A DNA stretch of 44,834 bases from contig NZ_JOTP01000023.1 of assembly GCF_000715205.1 (NCBI RefSeq), forward strand, positions 1 to 44,834, read 5' to 3'. Origin of the DNA: Bacillus zhangzhouensis. Lineage in GTDB: Bacteria > Bacillota > Bacilli > Bacillales > Bacillaceae. Both the position numbers and the translations under genes were made by a program. Below, one piece after another: positions 23,808-33,461 of this stretch. How positions within the stretch are numbered: the stretch's first letter is position 1; the number at the start of each line of letters is the position of its first letter. The notes under the pieces are model-generated. The model did no database searches. It had not been told where the DNA came from and saw only the letters and a program-made list of their open reading frames with translations.

Positions 23808-25296
23808 ACCAAAACGTGTACATCCAATCTCGATGTTCATTGATTTTATATCAGATGCCGTATCCATGATCAAAAACTTCATTATCCCTTTTTTCGTGCT
23901 TATTTTTGTGAACTCGAATTCAAGTATTCGCTTTTATGCGTTTATCATTCTTGGTGTGCTTCTTTTATGGAAAGCTGTTTCAACCGTTTTAGAATGGAGA
24001 CGATTCACTTACCGGATGGAAGACGATGAATTTCGTGTGGAATCAGGTGTAATTACGAAAAAGAAAAAATATATATCGTTAGAACGAATTCAAACGGTCA
24101 ATACAAGTGAAGGCATCTTCCAGCGGATTTTCGGTTTGGTGCGAGTTCAAATCGAAACGGCAGGCGGGACGGATGGCCCAGAAGTGAGCCTAACGGCGAT
24201 TACGAAAGCAGAAGCAGAACAATTGAAACAGTCGATTTTCAACCGGAAGAAAAGCTTGCAACAAGATGAAATGGCGGGTGAAACAGGGGATGGACCGCAT
24301 GATCATCTAGCTGCGCAAAAACCTGTGGAGGAAGAAATCAACGTCTCCTATCGTATGGGTGTACCAGAGCTACTTTTGGCGGCTACGACTTCAAGCGGGA
24401 TCGGTGTGATTATATCTGGTTGCCTAGCCATTTACACACAAATAGATGAAATTCTTCCTTTAGACGGGTTCGTCAAGCAGTTCTCCTTCTTAAGTCATGC
24501 GAGTGTTGAAATCTACGCGATTCTAATTTTTCTAGCCGTATTGATTGCTTGGATACTCAGTGTTGGGGTGACAGCACTCCAATATGCTAATTTTGCTGCC
24601 AAACGAAAAGGGAACGACATCATCATTACAAGAGGACTCATTGAGAGACATCAAATGACCATTCCGCTTGCGAGAATTCAAGCAGTGAAAATCAAAGAAA
24701 ACATTCTCCGTGAGCCTTTTGGATTTGCTACGGTGATGCTCGTTAGTGCAGGAGGTTCTATTACAGAAAAAGAAACCTCTTCTGTCTTATTTCCACTAAT
24801 CCGGAAGAAAAAAATCAATGAATTGTTGTCTCGATTTACAGATCAATATCACCTGACACCAGAAGCTGAGCTGAAAAAGGTACCAAAGCGTTCACTCAAA
24901 CGCTATCTGATCTCTTTCGGATTTGTTCCATTGCTCGTTGGTGTGATCCTTTCAGTCCGTTTTCCGCCGTGGGGGTATTTGGCACTGATTCCATTACCAA
25001 TTGCTTTATTCTTTGGCTATTTAGCCTATAAGCAATCGGGTTATACGATCAAAGATCCATTGATTCAGTTGACAACAAGAGGTATCGGCAAAACCACCGG
25101 AATTGTTTTGAGAAAACGAATGCAAAACTATACGGTGACTCAATCTTATTTCCAAAAGAAAGGCCGAGTGGCGAGTATTCACACCTTTGTGAAATCCTCT
25201 GCACTGCTTGATTCCTTTGGTGTGCATCACCTTGAAGAGAAAGATGCTGCACGTGTATTTGATTGGTATTCCTATGAAAAAAAACAATCATCTTAA
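23797..25296 (+). CDS. ydbT: PH-domain membrane protein YdbT
   Basis: A 499-residue partner of YdbS with three bPH2 repeats (FRVESGVITKKKKYISLERIQTV at about 75, a second around residue 275 with IIITRGLIERHQMTIPLARIQAV, and a third around 415) alternating with six membrane helices. Tandem PH modules in membrane proteins suggest contact with lipid or with a peptide at the membrane. Two adjacent ATGs (23797, 23800) are possible starts after AGGGTGACGGA. Expressed with ydbS from the sigma-W promoter. Confidence 0.92.
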   Translation: MMSEPKRVHPISMFIDFISDAVSMIKNFIIPFFVLIFVNSNSSIRFYAFIILGVLLLWKAVSTVLEWRRFTYRMEDDEFRVESGVITKKKKYISLERIQTVNTSEGIFQRIFGLVRVQIETAGGTDGPEVSLTAITKAEAEQLKQSIFNRKKSLQQDEMAGETGDGPHDHLAAQKPVEEEINVSYRMGVPELLLAATTSSGIGVIISGCLAIYTQIDEILPLDGFVKQFSFLSHASVEIYAILIFLAVLIAWILSVGVTALQYANFAAKRKGNDIIITRGLIERHQMTIPLARIQAVKIKENILREPFGFATVMLVSAGGSITEKETSSVLFPLIRKKKINELLSRFTDQYHLTPEAELKKVPKRSLKRYLISFGFVPLLVGVILSVRFPPWGYLALIPLPIALFFGYLAYKQSGYTIKDPLIQLTTRGIGKTTGIVLRKRMQNYTVTQSYFQKKGRVASIHTFVKSSALLDSFGVHHLEEKDAARVFDWYSYEKKQSS

Positions 25297-25300
25297 ACTA

Positions 25301-25347
25301 AAAAATGTCGATCAGCTCCTTGTCAAAAGGGATGATCGACATTTTTT
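25301..25347. terminator. Bidirectional terminator between ydbT and ydcA
   Basis: AAAATGTCGATCA / TGATCGACATTTT arms with an 18-base loop, A-tract on one side, TTTTTT on the other; separates convergent genes. Confidence 0.9.
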
Positions 25348-25353
25348 ATGAGA

Positions 25354-25959
25354 TTAATAGCGTCTTTTTTTGGAGTGGAAGAATAGGGTGATAGGTGCTA
25401 TAATCATGCCGCCTATCAATCCAAATAAGTGAGCCATAATATTGATATTCGAGTTGACGAACGTCATGACGACAGAGACACCAAGAATCGTTAAGATTAC
25501 CTGAGAATTCCCGCGGTCCATCATGTGCGGTTTAAATAGGACAAGATAGAGATAAACGCCAAACAAACCAAAGATGGCACCAGAAGCGCCGACATGTACA
25601 TACTCTAAAGGCTCCACCCAATAGGTTCCGATATTGCCAATGAACCCTGCACCAAGATAAATGATGAGAAACCGAGCCTTACCAAGCAAAGACTCAAGCG
25701 CTGGAGCGAATAGGAACAAAGACATAGAATTGAACAAAATGTGTGTCAGACTTCCGTGGAGAAAAATAGGGGTAACGAGCCGCCACCATTCTCCTGCTGC
25801 TACACCATAATTGAAACCGACGAGATGGTCCTGCCCAAGCTGTATAATAGGGATAGGAATAGCAAATAAAAGCCACAGACCTATTTGCAATGCAAGGATC
25901 GCTGTTACGATTGGATACGATCTAATAAATTGTTGAAAGCTCTCCGTTCGAATAAACAT
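25354..25959 (-). CDS. ydcA: Rhomboid intramembrane serine protease YdcA
   Basis: A 201-residue six-helix rhomboid. Catalytic Ser is in GASGAIFGLFG and His in NIMAHLFGLIGG; the WR motif (EWWRLVTPIFLHG) and HILFNSMSLFLF with the oxyanion His-Asn are also present. Such proteases cut membrane proteins inside the bilayer; substrates are unknown. ATG 25959 follows AAAGGGG. Gene order with acpS is as in B. subtilis. Confidence 0.94.
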   Translation of the reverse strand: MFIRTESFQQFIRSYPIVTAILALQIGLWLLFAIPIPIIQLGQDHLVGFNYGVAAGEWWRLVTPIFLHGSLTHILFNSMSLFLFAPALESLLGKARFLIIYLGAGFIGNIGTYWVEPLEYVHVGASGAIFGLFGVYLYLVLFKPHMMDRGNSQVILTILGVSVVMTFVNSNINIMAHLFGLIGGMIIAPITLFFHSKKRRY

Positions 25960-26053
25960 AACAAACCCCTTTTGACTAGATAATGGTAAGTTTATAGTAA
26001 CACGTTTATGAAGCGAACATCCAAATTAGTACGAGTATCATAGGAGGTACCCC

Positions 26054-26419
26054 ATGATCAAAGGAATTGGCATTGATATTGTAGAAATCGACCGGCTGTC
26101 ACGGGTGCTCAGCAGACAGCCCCGTTTACCAGAACGAATTTTGACTTTAAATGAACAGGACATCTTTTACGCGCTACGTGAAAAGAGACAGCTGGAGTTT
26201 TTGGCAGGACGCTTCGCGGCAAAGGAAGCTTTTGCTAAAGCATATGGTACGGGAATCGGTCAGCATTTAAGCTTTCATGACATCGAGATACAAAAAGATG
26301 ATAATGGAAAACCTTTCATCAAAAGCGAGAAAACGAAGGGAGACCAGGTTCATGTGTCTATTACACACACAAAAGAATATGCTGCTGCGCAAGTTTTAAT
26401 CGAAAGGTTGTCAAGCTAG
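26054..26419 (+). CDS. acpS: Holo-[acyl-carrier-protein] synthase AcpS
   Basis: Transfers 4'-phosphopantetheine from CoA to apo-ACP for fatty acid synthesis. The 121-residue protein has the two signatures: IGIDIVEIDRLSRV (metal-binding Asp) and FLAGRFAAKEAFAKAYGTG (Glu and Lys). The ATG follows AGGAGGTACCCC. Confidence 0.97.
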   Translation: MIKGIGIDIVEIDRLSRVLSRQPRLPERILTLNEQDIFYALREKRQLEFLAGRFAAKEAFAKAYGTGIGQHLSFHDIEIQKDDNGKPFIKSEKTKGDQVHVSITHTKEYAAAQVLIERLSS

Positions 26420-26588
26420 TCTGCATATTGTTTGTCCCCCCTTCATATATTGGGTAGTGCGATAAGGAAGGGCGAGTTGCTAACAGGCTTTGATGGTTCG
26501 CGGTACGCAGTTAACTCTTTAGGCGTACTGTTAAAGTCAAACAAGCGGTTTCTTCCTTTTAACACAATTAACGAAGGGGTTGAAAAGG

Positions 26589-27596
26589 GTGAGAAAAAGC
26601 TTTGTTTTGCTTGTAACGGGGATCCTTTTTGTACTGATTCTCTCCGCATGCGGTCAAAAATCTCAGCAGGATATCGTTGGAGATTTAAACAAAAAGGCAG
26701 AGGAAATGACATCATACAAAGCCAAAGCAAAAATGACCATCGAGACAGGAAATGATCCGCAGGAGTATCAGGTGGAAATTTGGTACAAGAAGCCGGAGCT
26801 TTACCGTGTCTATTTAGAAAATCCGAAAAAGGATCAGAGTCAAGTCATTTTAAGAAATGGCAATGGTGTGTTTGTGCTGACACCTTCATTGAACAAAAGC
26901 TTCCGTTTTCATAGTGATTGGCCGAATAATAGCAGTCAGGTCTATTTATTTGAATCACTCGTGAAAGACATTAAAAATGACAGTGCAGCTCAGTTCAAAG
27001 CGAAAGAGTCAAAGTATATTTTCGAAACAAAAACCAATTATCAGCACAACCAAATGCTGCCTACCCAAGAGATTACCTTTCATAAAAAAACAATGGCGCC
27101 TGCCAGTGTGAAAGTGCTGGATAGCGACAAAAAGCCAATGGTGAAAGTAGAATTCTCTCACTTTGAATTCAATAAATCCTTTGACAAAGATGCATTTGAT
27201 GAGAAGAAAAATATGACACTCTCCCAAATGGATGTCGCCACAAGTGCAGACCCATCTGACAGCTTCGCAGTGAAAACACCAGTTGAAATGCCAGAGGGCG
27301 TGAAGAAGATGGAAGAGAAAGAAATGACAACAGATGCTGGGAAACGTTATGTGATTACGTATGGCGGGAAGAAATCCTTCACACTCATTCAGGAAAAAGC
27401 GAGAGTGGCAGAAGCGTCTACGCCTGTCACGATGAACGGCGAGCCAGTCGATCTTGGCATGACAGTGGGCGTTCTAACGGATCAATCTCTTTCTTGGACA
27501 TCAGACGGAGTCGACTACTTAATTTCCTCAAGTGATTTATCGAAGGAAGAGCTCTTAATGGTCGCAAAAAGTGTAGAAGGCCAGTCAGCCAAATAA
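26589..27596 (+). CDS. ydcC: Lipoprotein YdcC (LolA-like fold)
   Basis: A membrane-anchored lipoprotein. GTG 26589 gives 335 residues with a signal peptide (RKSFVLLVTGILFVLI) and lipobox LSAC; Cys20 would be lipidated. The mature part has the LolA/LppX-like beta fold (YKAKAKMTIETGNDPQEYQVEIWY, NGVFVLTPSLNKSFRF). In B. subtilis ydcC is a sporulation-associated gene; no function is established. A TTG at 26580 is also in frame but has no spacing for a ribosome site. The 169-base gap after acpS holds no clear gene; a CATATATTG motif near 26444 might be part of a sporulation promoter but I cannot confirm it. Confidence 0.9.
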   Translation: MRKSFVLLVTGILFVLILSACGQKSQQDIVGDLNKKAEEMTSYKAKAKMTIETGNDPQEYQVEIWYKKPELYRVYLENPKKDQSQVILRNGNGVFVLTPSLNKSFRFHSDWPNNSSQVYLFESLVKDIKNDSAAQFKAKESKYIFETKTNYQHNQMLPTQEITFHKKTMAPASVKVLDSDKKPMVKVEFSHFEFNKSFDKDAFDEKKNMTLSQMDVATSADPSDSFAVKTPVEMPEGVKKMEEKEMTTDAGKRYVITYGGKKSFTLIQEKARVAEASTPVTMNGEPVDLGMTVGVLTDQSLSWTSDGVDYLISSSDLSKEELLMVAKSVEGQSAK

Positions 27597-27631
27597 ATGA
27601 ATATCTCAGGTGAGAGCCTTGAAAATGATAC

Positions 27632-27660
27632 ATCAGCCCTGTGCAAGGGCTGATTTTCTT
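27632..27660 (+). terminator. Intrinsic terminator of ydcC
   Basis: ATCAGCCC / GGGCTGAT stem with a TGTGCAA-like loop, followed by TTTTCTTT. Confidence 0.85.
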
Positions 27661-27735
27661 TGATTTGTTTCACATTATTCTTGATTTTTAGTATCATAAT
27701 GAAGTATTGAATCATTCAATAGGGAAGTGTGACTG

Positions 27736-28917
27736 ATGGACACAAATGCCTTTTATAGAGACACATGGGCAGAAATTGATTTAACAGCAATCAAACATAA
27801 TGTTTCACATATGAAAGATCATATTGGTCAAAACGTTCAATTAATGGCTGTTGTCAAAGCCAATGCATATGGACATGGAGATATAGAAGTGGCAAGAGCT
27901 GCACTCAAAGCAGGAGCAGACTTGTTAGCGGTAGCCTTTTTAGATGAGGCCATTTCTTTAAGAAATAAAGGCATCAAAGCACCAATTCTTGTACTCGGCG
28001 CAGTACCGCCAGAGTATGTCAAAGTCGCCGTTAGATACAATGTTATCATGACCGCTTACTCAATCGAGTGGCTGAGAGATGTAGTCAAAGTAGTGAAAGG
28101 ACAGATTGGACAACCCTTTCGTTTTCATTTGAAAATTGACAGCGGCATGAATCGTTTAGGTGTTAAAACATTAGCGCAAGTGAACGAAGTAAAAGAGCTT
28201 TCCCGCGATCATTCCTATTTACATCTTGAAGGAGTATTTACTCACTTTGCGACAGCTGATGAAAAGGATGAGGACTACTTTGATATGCAGGTGGACACCT
28301 TTCAAACATTGCTTCAACCACTTCATACGGACAAACTGCTCGTTCATTGCGCCAACAGTGCAGCAGGTTTAAGGTTTAAAGAAGTTTTGTTTAATATGGT
28401 TCGCTTTGGTATCAGTATGTATGGGCTGTCACCGTCAGAGGAAATCAAAGATGAATTGCCTTTCAAGCTGGAAGAAGCAATGTCTCTTCATACAAAGCTT
28501 GCACATGTGAAGCTCATTCGAAAGGGCGAGAGTGTCAGCTACGGAGCGACCTATACAGCCAATCAAGATACATGGATTGGCACAGTTCCAGTTGGCTATG
28601 CAGATGGCTGGATCAGGAAGCTGGCAGGAACGGAAGTGCTCGTTGGCGGAAAACGCAGAAAAATTGCTGGAAGGGTATGTATGGATCAATTCATGGTTGA
28701 ATTGAAAGAGGACATTCCAGCAGGCGAACCAGTCGTTTTGATTGGTTCACAAGGCGAAGAAAAGGTATCAGTCGATGAAATTGCAAAAAGGCTTGAAACC
28801 ATTAACTATGAAGTCACTTGCTCGATTGGCCACCGGGTCCCAAGAGTATATAAAGAGGACGGCAAAAGGGTTCATGTGCGTAATCCGCTGCTTCAAGGTG
28901 GGCCAAGCTTTTTATAA
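27736..28917 (+). CDS. alr: Alanine racemase
   Basis: A PLP enzyme converting L-Ala to D-Ala for peptidoglycan; it supplies Ddl, encoded 9 kb upstream. The 393-residue protein has WAEIDLTAIKHN, the PLP lysine in AVVKANAYGHGD, FHLKIDSGMNRLG, the catalytic Tyr in ESVSYGATY and GRVCMDQFMVEL. ATG 27736 follows GGGAAGTGTG. In Bacillus it is followed by the ndo and rsb operons, as here. Confidence 0.97.
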   Translation: MDTNAFYRDTWAEIDLTAIKHNVSHMKDHIGQNVQLMAVVKANAYGHGDIEVARAALKAGADLLAVAFLDEAISLRNKGIKAPILVLGAVPPEYVKVAVRYNVIMTAYSIEWLRDVVKVVKGQIGQPFRFHLKIDSGMNRLGVKTLAQVNEVKELSRDHSYLHLEGVFTHFATADEKDEDYFDMQVDTFQTLLQPLHTDKLLVHCANSAAGLRFKEVLFNMVRFGISMYGLSPSEEIKDELPFKLEEAMSLHTKLAHVKLIRKGESVSYGATYTANQDTWIGTVPVGYADGWIRKLAGTEVLVGGKRRKIAGRVCMDQFMVELKEDIPAGEPVVLIGSQGEEKVSVDEIAKRLETINYEVTCSIGHRVPRVYKEDGKRVHVRNPLLQGGPSFL

Positions 28918-28929
28918 GCAGCTTTTACG

Positions 28930-28963
28930 GGAACGATGTCCAAACCGACATCGTTCTCTTTTA
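28930..28963 (+). terminator. Intrinsic terminator of alr
   Basis: GGAACGATGTC / GACATCGTTCT stem with CAAACC loop, followed by CTTTTA. Confidence 0.85.
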
Positions 28964-29124
28964 TTCTACAGAGAAGGAATAAATATTCTCCTTTTTTAGA
29001 GATTTTGGAAATACCGTATGATTTTCGGAAAAAGGCGTATAATGGGAAAGAGGAACTCCATTATCATCATGATTTACGGGTGGCCGACTGCTTCATGATC
29101 TAATAAGAAACATGAAAAACAGCT

Positions 29125-29152
29125 TTGCTTGTGCATTGAATAATGGTATGAT
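29125..29152 (+). promoter_or_regulatory. Probable sigma-A promoter of ndoAI-ndoA
   Basis: TTGCTT (29125-29130), 16 bases, TATGAT (29147-29152). It lies 56 bases before the ndoAI start. The 290-base gap 28918-29207 otherwise holds the alr terminator, an unassigned TATAAT at 29038-29043, and no gene I can support. Confidence 0.55.
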
Positions 29153-29207
29153 TAGTCTTGGAATGGATCGATACGGTATCCGTAAGTTTTGTGGAGGTGT
29201 ATGTTTT

Positions 29208-29489
29208 TTGTCTGAATCCAGCGCAACAAACGAAATGAAGATTCGACTGCCCGAGGCTTTGATGTCTGAAATCGAACGAGTAGCAGAGCAGGATAAGGTA
29301 ACAAGAAATGAATTGATCTACCGAGCGACAAAAACGTATATTCGTGAACGTAATATTCGACAAAATCGTGAATCGATGAGACGCGGCTACATGGAGATGG
29401 CGAAAATTAATCTGAATATCTCTTCAGAGGCACAATACGCAGAGTTTGAGGCTGAGAATACAGTTGAGCGATTAGTCAGCGGGGGTTAA
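29208..29489 (+). CDS. ndoAI: Antitoxin NdoAI (EndoAI), ribbon-helix-helix
   Basis: Binds and inhibits the NdoA endoribonuclease. From TTG 29208 the protein has 93 residues: an N-terminal RHH DNA-binding part ([21 protein letters not shown]) and a C-terminal toxin-binding tail ([15 protein letters not shown], then ERLVSGG). An upstream in-frame ATG (29112) lies before the promoter -10 and is not used. GGAGGT lies about 11-12 bases before the TTG. The toxin gene follows after four bases. Confidence 0.95.
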   Translation: MSESSATNEMKIRLPEALMSEIERVAEQDKVTRNELIYRATKTYIRERNIRQNRESMRRGYMEMAKINLNISSEAQYAEFEAENTVERLVSGG

Positions 29490-29493
29490 ACAT

Positions 29494-29844
29494 TTGATTG
29501 TTAAACGCGGTGATGTTTACTTTGCTGATTTATCTCCTGTTGTTGGCTCCGAGCAGGGCGGGGTTCGCCCGGTATTGGTCATCCAAAATGACATTGGAAA
29601 TCGCTTCAGCCCGACTGCTATCGTTGCAGCCATAACAGCCCAAATACAAAAAGCGAAATTACCGACTCACGTCGAAATCAATGCAAAGCGCTACGGCTTT
29701 GAACGAGATTCTGTCATTCTTTTAGAGCAGATTCGTACGATCGATAAACAAAGATTGACAGATAAAATCACACATCTTGATGATGAGATGATGGAGAAGG
29801 TTGATGAAGCCTTACAAGTTAGTTTGGCTCTTATTGATTTTTAA
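29494..29844 (+). CDS. ndoA: Endoribonuclease toxin NdoA (EndoA, MazF family)
   Basis: A ribosome-independent mRNA interferase; the B. subtilis enzyme cuts at UACAU. The 116-residue protein starts [20 protein letters not shown] and keeps the MazF catalytic Arg ([12 protein letters not shown]) and Thr ([18 protein letters not shown]). TTG 29494 follows GCGGGGGTT. The family is very conserved in Bacillus and the pair sits directly before rsbRA, linking toxin-antitoxin and stress operons. Confidence 0.97.
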   Translation: MIVKRGDVYFADLSPVVGSEQGGVRPVLVIQNDIGNRFSPTAIVAAITAQIQKAKLPTHVEINAKRYGFERDSVILLEQIRTIDKQRLTDKITHLDDEMMEKVDEALQVSLALIDF

Positions 29845-29858
29845 TATGGTGATATTTG

Positions 29859-29886
29859 GTTGCTCTCCTGTGAGCAACTTTTTTTT
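29859..29886 (+). terminator. Intrinsic terminator of ndoAI-ndoA
   Basis: GTTGCTC / GAGCAAC stem with TCCTGT loop and nine T residues, separating ndoA from the rsb operon. Confidence 0.92.
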
Positions 29887-29961
29887 GTGTTCATTTTTTA
29901 TTAAGGCTATAATGGAGAGAGAATGAAAGTTATTGTTTTTTATGTACGTAGGGGGTAAATT

Positions 29962-30792
29962 ATGTCGAATCATATCGTGTTAGCTTTTGCGAGAGCGCAC
30001 CAAAAGGAATTAGAAAAAGAATGGACTGACATCTTCAAACGACTCGGAGAAGAAGAAACGGACATGATGCTAAACGACAAAATGTATGAAACGATTTGTT
30101 CCGAATATGTTCAGCTTATTCTGGCATCCCTTTCAGAGGCGAATGCTGAGGATTTTGAAGAAAAAGTGCAATCTTTTGCTTTAAAAATTGTACAAATGGG
30201 TATATCACTTAAGTTACTGGCAAAAGGGCTAACGGAAATCCGTTCACACTTATATCAAAAAATGAACAGTGACAAAAACACTGAACAAGGAAGTAATGAG
30301 CTCATATGGGAAATTGATCGGTTCATCTCACCAGTTCATAACGAAATATTGAATCACTATTCTATCTCATGGGAGAAAACCGTCAACCTTCAAAAGATTG
30401 CGTTACAGGAACTATCTGCTCCACTGATTCCAGTGTTTGAGCACATCACTGTCATGCCTCTTGTAGGAACAATTGATACAGATCGTGCGAAGAAGATCAT
30501 GGAGAATCTGTTAAATGGCGTCGTGAAGCATCGATCACAGGTGGTCTTAATCGACATTACCGGTGTACCTGTCGTCGATACAATGGTGGCACACCATATC
30601 ATTCAAGCGTCAGAGGCTGTGAGATTAGTAGGTGCAAAGTGCTTATTGGTCGGTATTCGTCCAGAAATCGCCCAAACCATCGTCACCCTTGGAATTGATT
30701 TATCTCAAGTTACAACAAAGAATACCCTTCAAAAAGGAATTCAAACTGCTTTAGAAATGACAAATCGAAAAATTGTTTCATTGGAGGGATAA
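29962..30792 (+). CDS. rsbRA: Stressosome co-antagonist RsbRA
   Basis: The 276-residue protein forms the stressosome turrets and, with RsbS, holds RsbT inactive. The N-terminal half is a helical globin-like sensor domain; the C-terminal half is a STAS domain ([39 protein letters not shown]). The two Thr residues phosphorylated by RsbT are expected in [11 protein letters not shown] and in [12 protein letters not shown] 29962 follows TAGGGGGTAAAT. First gene of an eight-gene operon. Confidence 0.96.
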   Translation: MSNHIVLAFARAHQKELEKEWTDIFKRLGEEETDMMLNDKMYETICSEYVQLILASLSEANAEDFEEKVQSFALKIVQMGISLKLLAKGLTEIRSHLYQKMNSDKNTEQGSNELIWEIDRFISPVHNEILNHYSISWEKTVNLQKIALQELSAPLIPVFEHITVMPLVGTIDTDRAKKIMENLLNGVVKHRSQVVLIDITGVPVVDTMVAHHIIQASEAVRLVGAKCLLVGIRPEIAQTIVTLGIDLSQVTTKNTLQKGIQTALEMTNRKIVSLEG

Positions 30793-30796
30793 CCCA

Positions 30797-31165
30797 GTGA
30801 GAAATCACCCGAAGATTCCAATCTTAAAATTATATAATTGTCTTCTTATTTCTATACAATGGGAGCTTGATGACCAAACGGCTCTTCATTTTCAAGAAGA
30901 TTTACTCAATAAGATTCATGAAACAGGAGCGAACGGTGTTGTCATTGACCTAACATCTGTTGATATGATTGATTCATTTATTGCAAAAGTATTAGGCGAT
31001 GTCATCACGATGTCAAAGCTCATGGGGGCAAAAGTTGTATTAACAGGAATACAGCCGGCAGTCGCTGTGACACTCATTGAACTTGGTATATCACTGGAAG
31101 AAATTCAGACAGCATTAGATCTTGAACAAGGGCTTGAGACACTGAAGCGGGAATTGGGGGAATAG
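30797..31165 (+). CDS. rsbS: Stressosome antagonist RsbS
   Basis: A single-domain STAS protein of 122 residues forming the stressosome core and trapping RsbT until phosphorylated. The phospho-serine lies in [21 protein letters not shown] 30797 follows TTGGAGGG; earlier in-frame codons overlap rsbRA and are not needed. Confidence 0.96.
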   Translation: MRNHPKIPILKLYNCLLISIQWELDDQTALHFQEDLLNKIHETGANGVVIDLTSVDMIDSFIAKVLGDVITMSKLMGAKVVLTGIQPAVAVTLIELGISLEEIQTALDLEQGLETLKRELGE

Positions 31166-31167
31166 AT

Positions 31168-31569
31168 ATGAAAGACCAATCCTGTGTGAAAATTTTGACG
31201 GAATGGGACATAGTCGCGGCAAGACAACTGGGACGAAATGTTGCAAAAGAACTGGGCTTTGGAACAGTTGACCAAGCAAGAATTACGACGGCCATTTCAG
31301 AATTAGCTCGAAACATCTATTTATACGCTGGTAAAGGTCAGATTTGTATAGAAGAAGTGATGGAGCGCGGAAAGCGTGGACTCAAAGTCATCGCAGCCGA
31401 TGAGGGGCCTGGTATCTTGGATATACGCAAAGTGATGGAAGACGGATTTTCTACATCAGGCGGACTCGGAGCAGGTCTTCCGGGCGTGAGAAGACTGATG
31501 GATGATTTTAAATTAGATTCTACACCAGAAGAAGGAACGGAGATACAAGCTGTCAAGTGGCTTCGCTAG
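31168..31569 (+). CDS. rsbT: Serine/threonine kinase RsbT
   Basis: A 133-residue GHKL kinase that phosphorylates RsbR and RsbS, leaves the stressosome and activates RsbU. N box ITTAISELARNIYLYAG, G1 ADEGPGI, G2 GLGAGLPG are present. Its ATG is two bases after the rsbS stop. Confidence 0.96.
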   Translation: MKDQSCVKILTEWDIVAARQLGRNVAKELGFGTVDQARITTAISELARNIYLYAGKGQICIEEVMERGKRGLKVIAADEGPGILDIRKVMEDGFSTSGGLGAGLPGVRRLMDDFKLDSTPEEGTEIQAVKWLR

Positions 31570-31579
31570 GAGGGAAACC

Positions 31580-32587
31580 ATGGATTTTAAGGAGGTAATG
31601 GAGCAGCGGTATCATCAGCTGCTCAGTCGTTATATCAGTGATTTAACTGAAACATCGCTTTATCAAGCTCAAAAATTTAGCCGAAAAACCATTGAGCATC
31701 AAATACCTCCTGAAGAAATAGTGAGTGTTCACCGAAAAGTAATTCAGGAGCTATACCCTGATTTGCCGGAAGATGTCTTTCATTCACTAGACTTCTTAAT
31801 TGAAGTCATGATTGGGTACGGACTTGCCTACCAGGAACATTTAACACTCAGAGGCATCCAGCAAGAAATTAAATCAGAAATCGAAATTGCGGCAAATGTC
31901 CAACAAACCCTGCTGGAAACGAAAATTCCAGAGGGTGACACCTTTGATATTGGTGCCATTAGTGTGCCGGCAAAACAGATGAGTGGAGATTATTACCATT
32001 TCGTCACTGATCACGATACAATCAATATCGCGATCGCGGATGTCATTGGGAAAGGCATCCCAGCTGCGCTCTGTATGTCTATGATTAAATATGCGATGGA
32101 TTCCCTGCCAGAGTCAGGAAGCGGTCCAACAAAGGTGTTAAAAACCCTTAATCGTGTTGTCGAACAGAACGTAGACCCAAGCATGTTTATCACCATGTTC
32201 TATGGCAGCTATAATAAAGAAACGCATGAATTTAAATATGCATCGGCTGGTCATGAGCCGGGCTTTTTCTATTGCAATAAAGAGAATCAATTTTACGATT
32301 TAGATGCGAGAGGACTTGTCCTTGGCATCGCACCAGACTTTGACTACAGACAGTATGAGAAGCACTTGGACGTAGGAGATATGGTGATCTTATTCTCTGA
32401 TGGTGTAACAGAATCCAAGTCAGAGGACGGTTTCTTAGAGCGGGAGGATATCAAAGTGCTTATAGCAGAGCACCTATCCTACTCAGCTCAGGAAATGGTC
32501 GATGCCATCTATGCCAGCTTACTCAAGCTGCAAGATTTTCAGCTTCACGATGACTTCACTTTACTTGTGCTCAAAAGAAAGGTTTAG
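31580..32587 (+). CDS. rsbU: Phosphatase RsbU
   Basis: A 335-residue PP2C phosphatase that dephosphorylates RsbV after binding RsbT. The N-terminal four-helix domain (residues 1-85) binds RsbT; the C-terminal catalytic domain has MSGDYYHF (metal Asp), IADVIGKGIPAALCMSM, and LFSDGVTES. The sigma-B promoter for the downstream genes overlaps its stop. Confidence 0.96.
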   Translation: MDFKEVMEQRYHQLLSRYISDLTETSLYQAQKFSRKTIEHQIPPEEIVSVHRKVIQELYPDLPEDVFHSLDFLIEVMIGYGLAYQEHLTLRGIQQEIKSEIEIAANVQQTLLETKIPEGDTFDIGAISVPAKQMSGDYYHFVTDHDTINIAIADVIGKGIPAALCMSMIKYAMDSLPESGSGPTKVLKTLNRVVEQNVDPSMFITMFYGSYNKETHEFKYASAGHEPGFFYCNKENQFYDLDARGLVLGIAPDFDYRQYEKHLDVGDMVILFSDGVTESKSEDGFLEREDIKVLIAEHLSYSAQEMVDAIYASLLKLQDFQLHDDFTLLVLKRKV

Positions 32588-32606
32588 AAAGTGAATATGC
32601 GGGTAT
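32582..32606 (+). promoter_or_regulatory. Sigma-B promoter of rsbV-rsbW-sigB-rsbX
   Basis: GTTTAG (32582-32587), 13 bases, GGGTAT (32601-32606). It gives sigma-B positive autoregulation of the distal half of the operon, as in B. subtilis. Confidence 0.92.
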
Positions 32607-32646
32607 ATAAAATTCTATGAAACAAGAATTTCGAGGTGAATGCATA

Positions 32647-32976
32647 ATGAATATGACAGTGAAAGAGCATCAAATAGATCATAAAACGAAAATTAGTGTC
32701 GGTGGAGAAATCGATGTGTACTCCGCACCTGAGCTAAGAGAAACGCTTATGCCTAAAGCGGAGAAAGGGGAGCATCTTGAAATCTGCTTGAAGGATGTTT
32801 CTTATATGGATAGTACTGGTTTAGGTGTATTTGTTGGGCTGTTCAAAGCGGCTCAAAAAGCAGGTGGAACATTAAAGCTTGAGAACTTGTCGGATCGGCT
32901 TGTAAGGTTGTTTGAAATTACTGGACTAAAGGACATCATTGACATTTCTGCAAAGACAGAGGGTGGGGTACAATGA
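32647..32976 (+). CDS. rsbV: Anti-sigma-B antagonist RsbV
   Basis: A 109-residue STAS protein that binds RsbW when dephosphorylated and frees sigma-B. The phospho-serine is in [18 protein letters not shown] 32647 follows CGAGGTGAATGC; the frame is open ten codons upstream, within the promoter region, and is not the start. It overlaps rsbW by four bases. Confidence 0.97.
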   Translation: MNMTVKEHQIDHKTKISVGGEIDVYSAPELRETLMPKAEKGEHLEICLKDVSYMDSTGLGVFVGLFKAAQKAGGTLKLENLSDRLVRLFEITGLKDIIDISAKTEGGVQ

Positions 32977-33461
32977 ACGAATCAGTAGATCTAATCGAGA
33001 TGAAAATCCCGGCGAAACCAGAATACGTAGGCATCATTCGTCTAACTCTTTCAGGCGTAGCAAGTCGAATGGGTTATGCCTATGAAGAGATTGAGGACTT
33101 AAAAATTGCCGTTAGTGAGGCGTGTACAAATGCAGTTCAGCATGCCTACAAAGGTGAACATGGCGAAGATGGAGAGGTAGCAGTTCGCTTTCTTGTCTAT
33201 GAGGATCGTCTAGAAATCATTGTCGCTGACAAAGGCGGTAGCTTTGACTTTAAGCAAAAGCAGGAAGGATTAGGGCCTTACACATCTGCTCATACGGTAG
33301 ATCAATTGGCAGAAGGAGGTCTTGGTTTATATTTGATGCAAACATTGATGGATGAAGTCGAGGTGCAAGCAAACTCCGGAGTTACCGTGGCGATGACAAA
33401 GTTTTTAAACAGGGAGCGAGTTGACCATGACACAACCATCCAAAACTATGAAACTAACTAA
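32973..33461 (+). CDS. rsbW: Anti-sigma-B factor and kinase RsbW
   Basis: A 162-residue GHKL kinase that holds sigma-B and phosphorylates RsbV. N box [17 protein letters not shown]1 [10 protein letters not shown]2 GGLGLYLMQ. It overlaps both rsbV and sigB, consistent with matched stoichiometry. Confidence 0.97.
   Translation: MNESVDLIEMKIPAKPEYVGIIRLTLSGVASRMGYAYEEIEDLKIAVSEACTNAVQHAYKGEHGEDGEVAVRFLVYEDRLEIIVADKGGSFDFKQKQEGLGPYTSAHTVDQLAEGGLGLYLMQTLMDEVEVQANSGVTVAMTKFLNRERVDHDTTIQNYETN

Noticed and set aside
26432..26755. 107-codon frame across the acpS-ydcC gap
   Set aside because: It runs into ydcC in another frame, has no family features and no convincing ribosome site.
29112..29207. Upstream ATG extending ndoAI by 32 codons
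   Set aside because: It precedes the likely -10 element and lacks a ribosome site; TTG 29208 matches the known family start.
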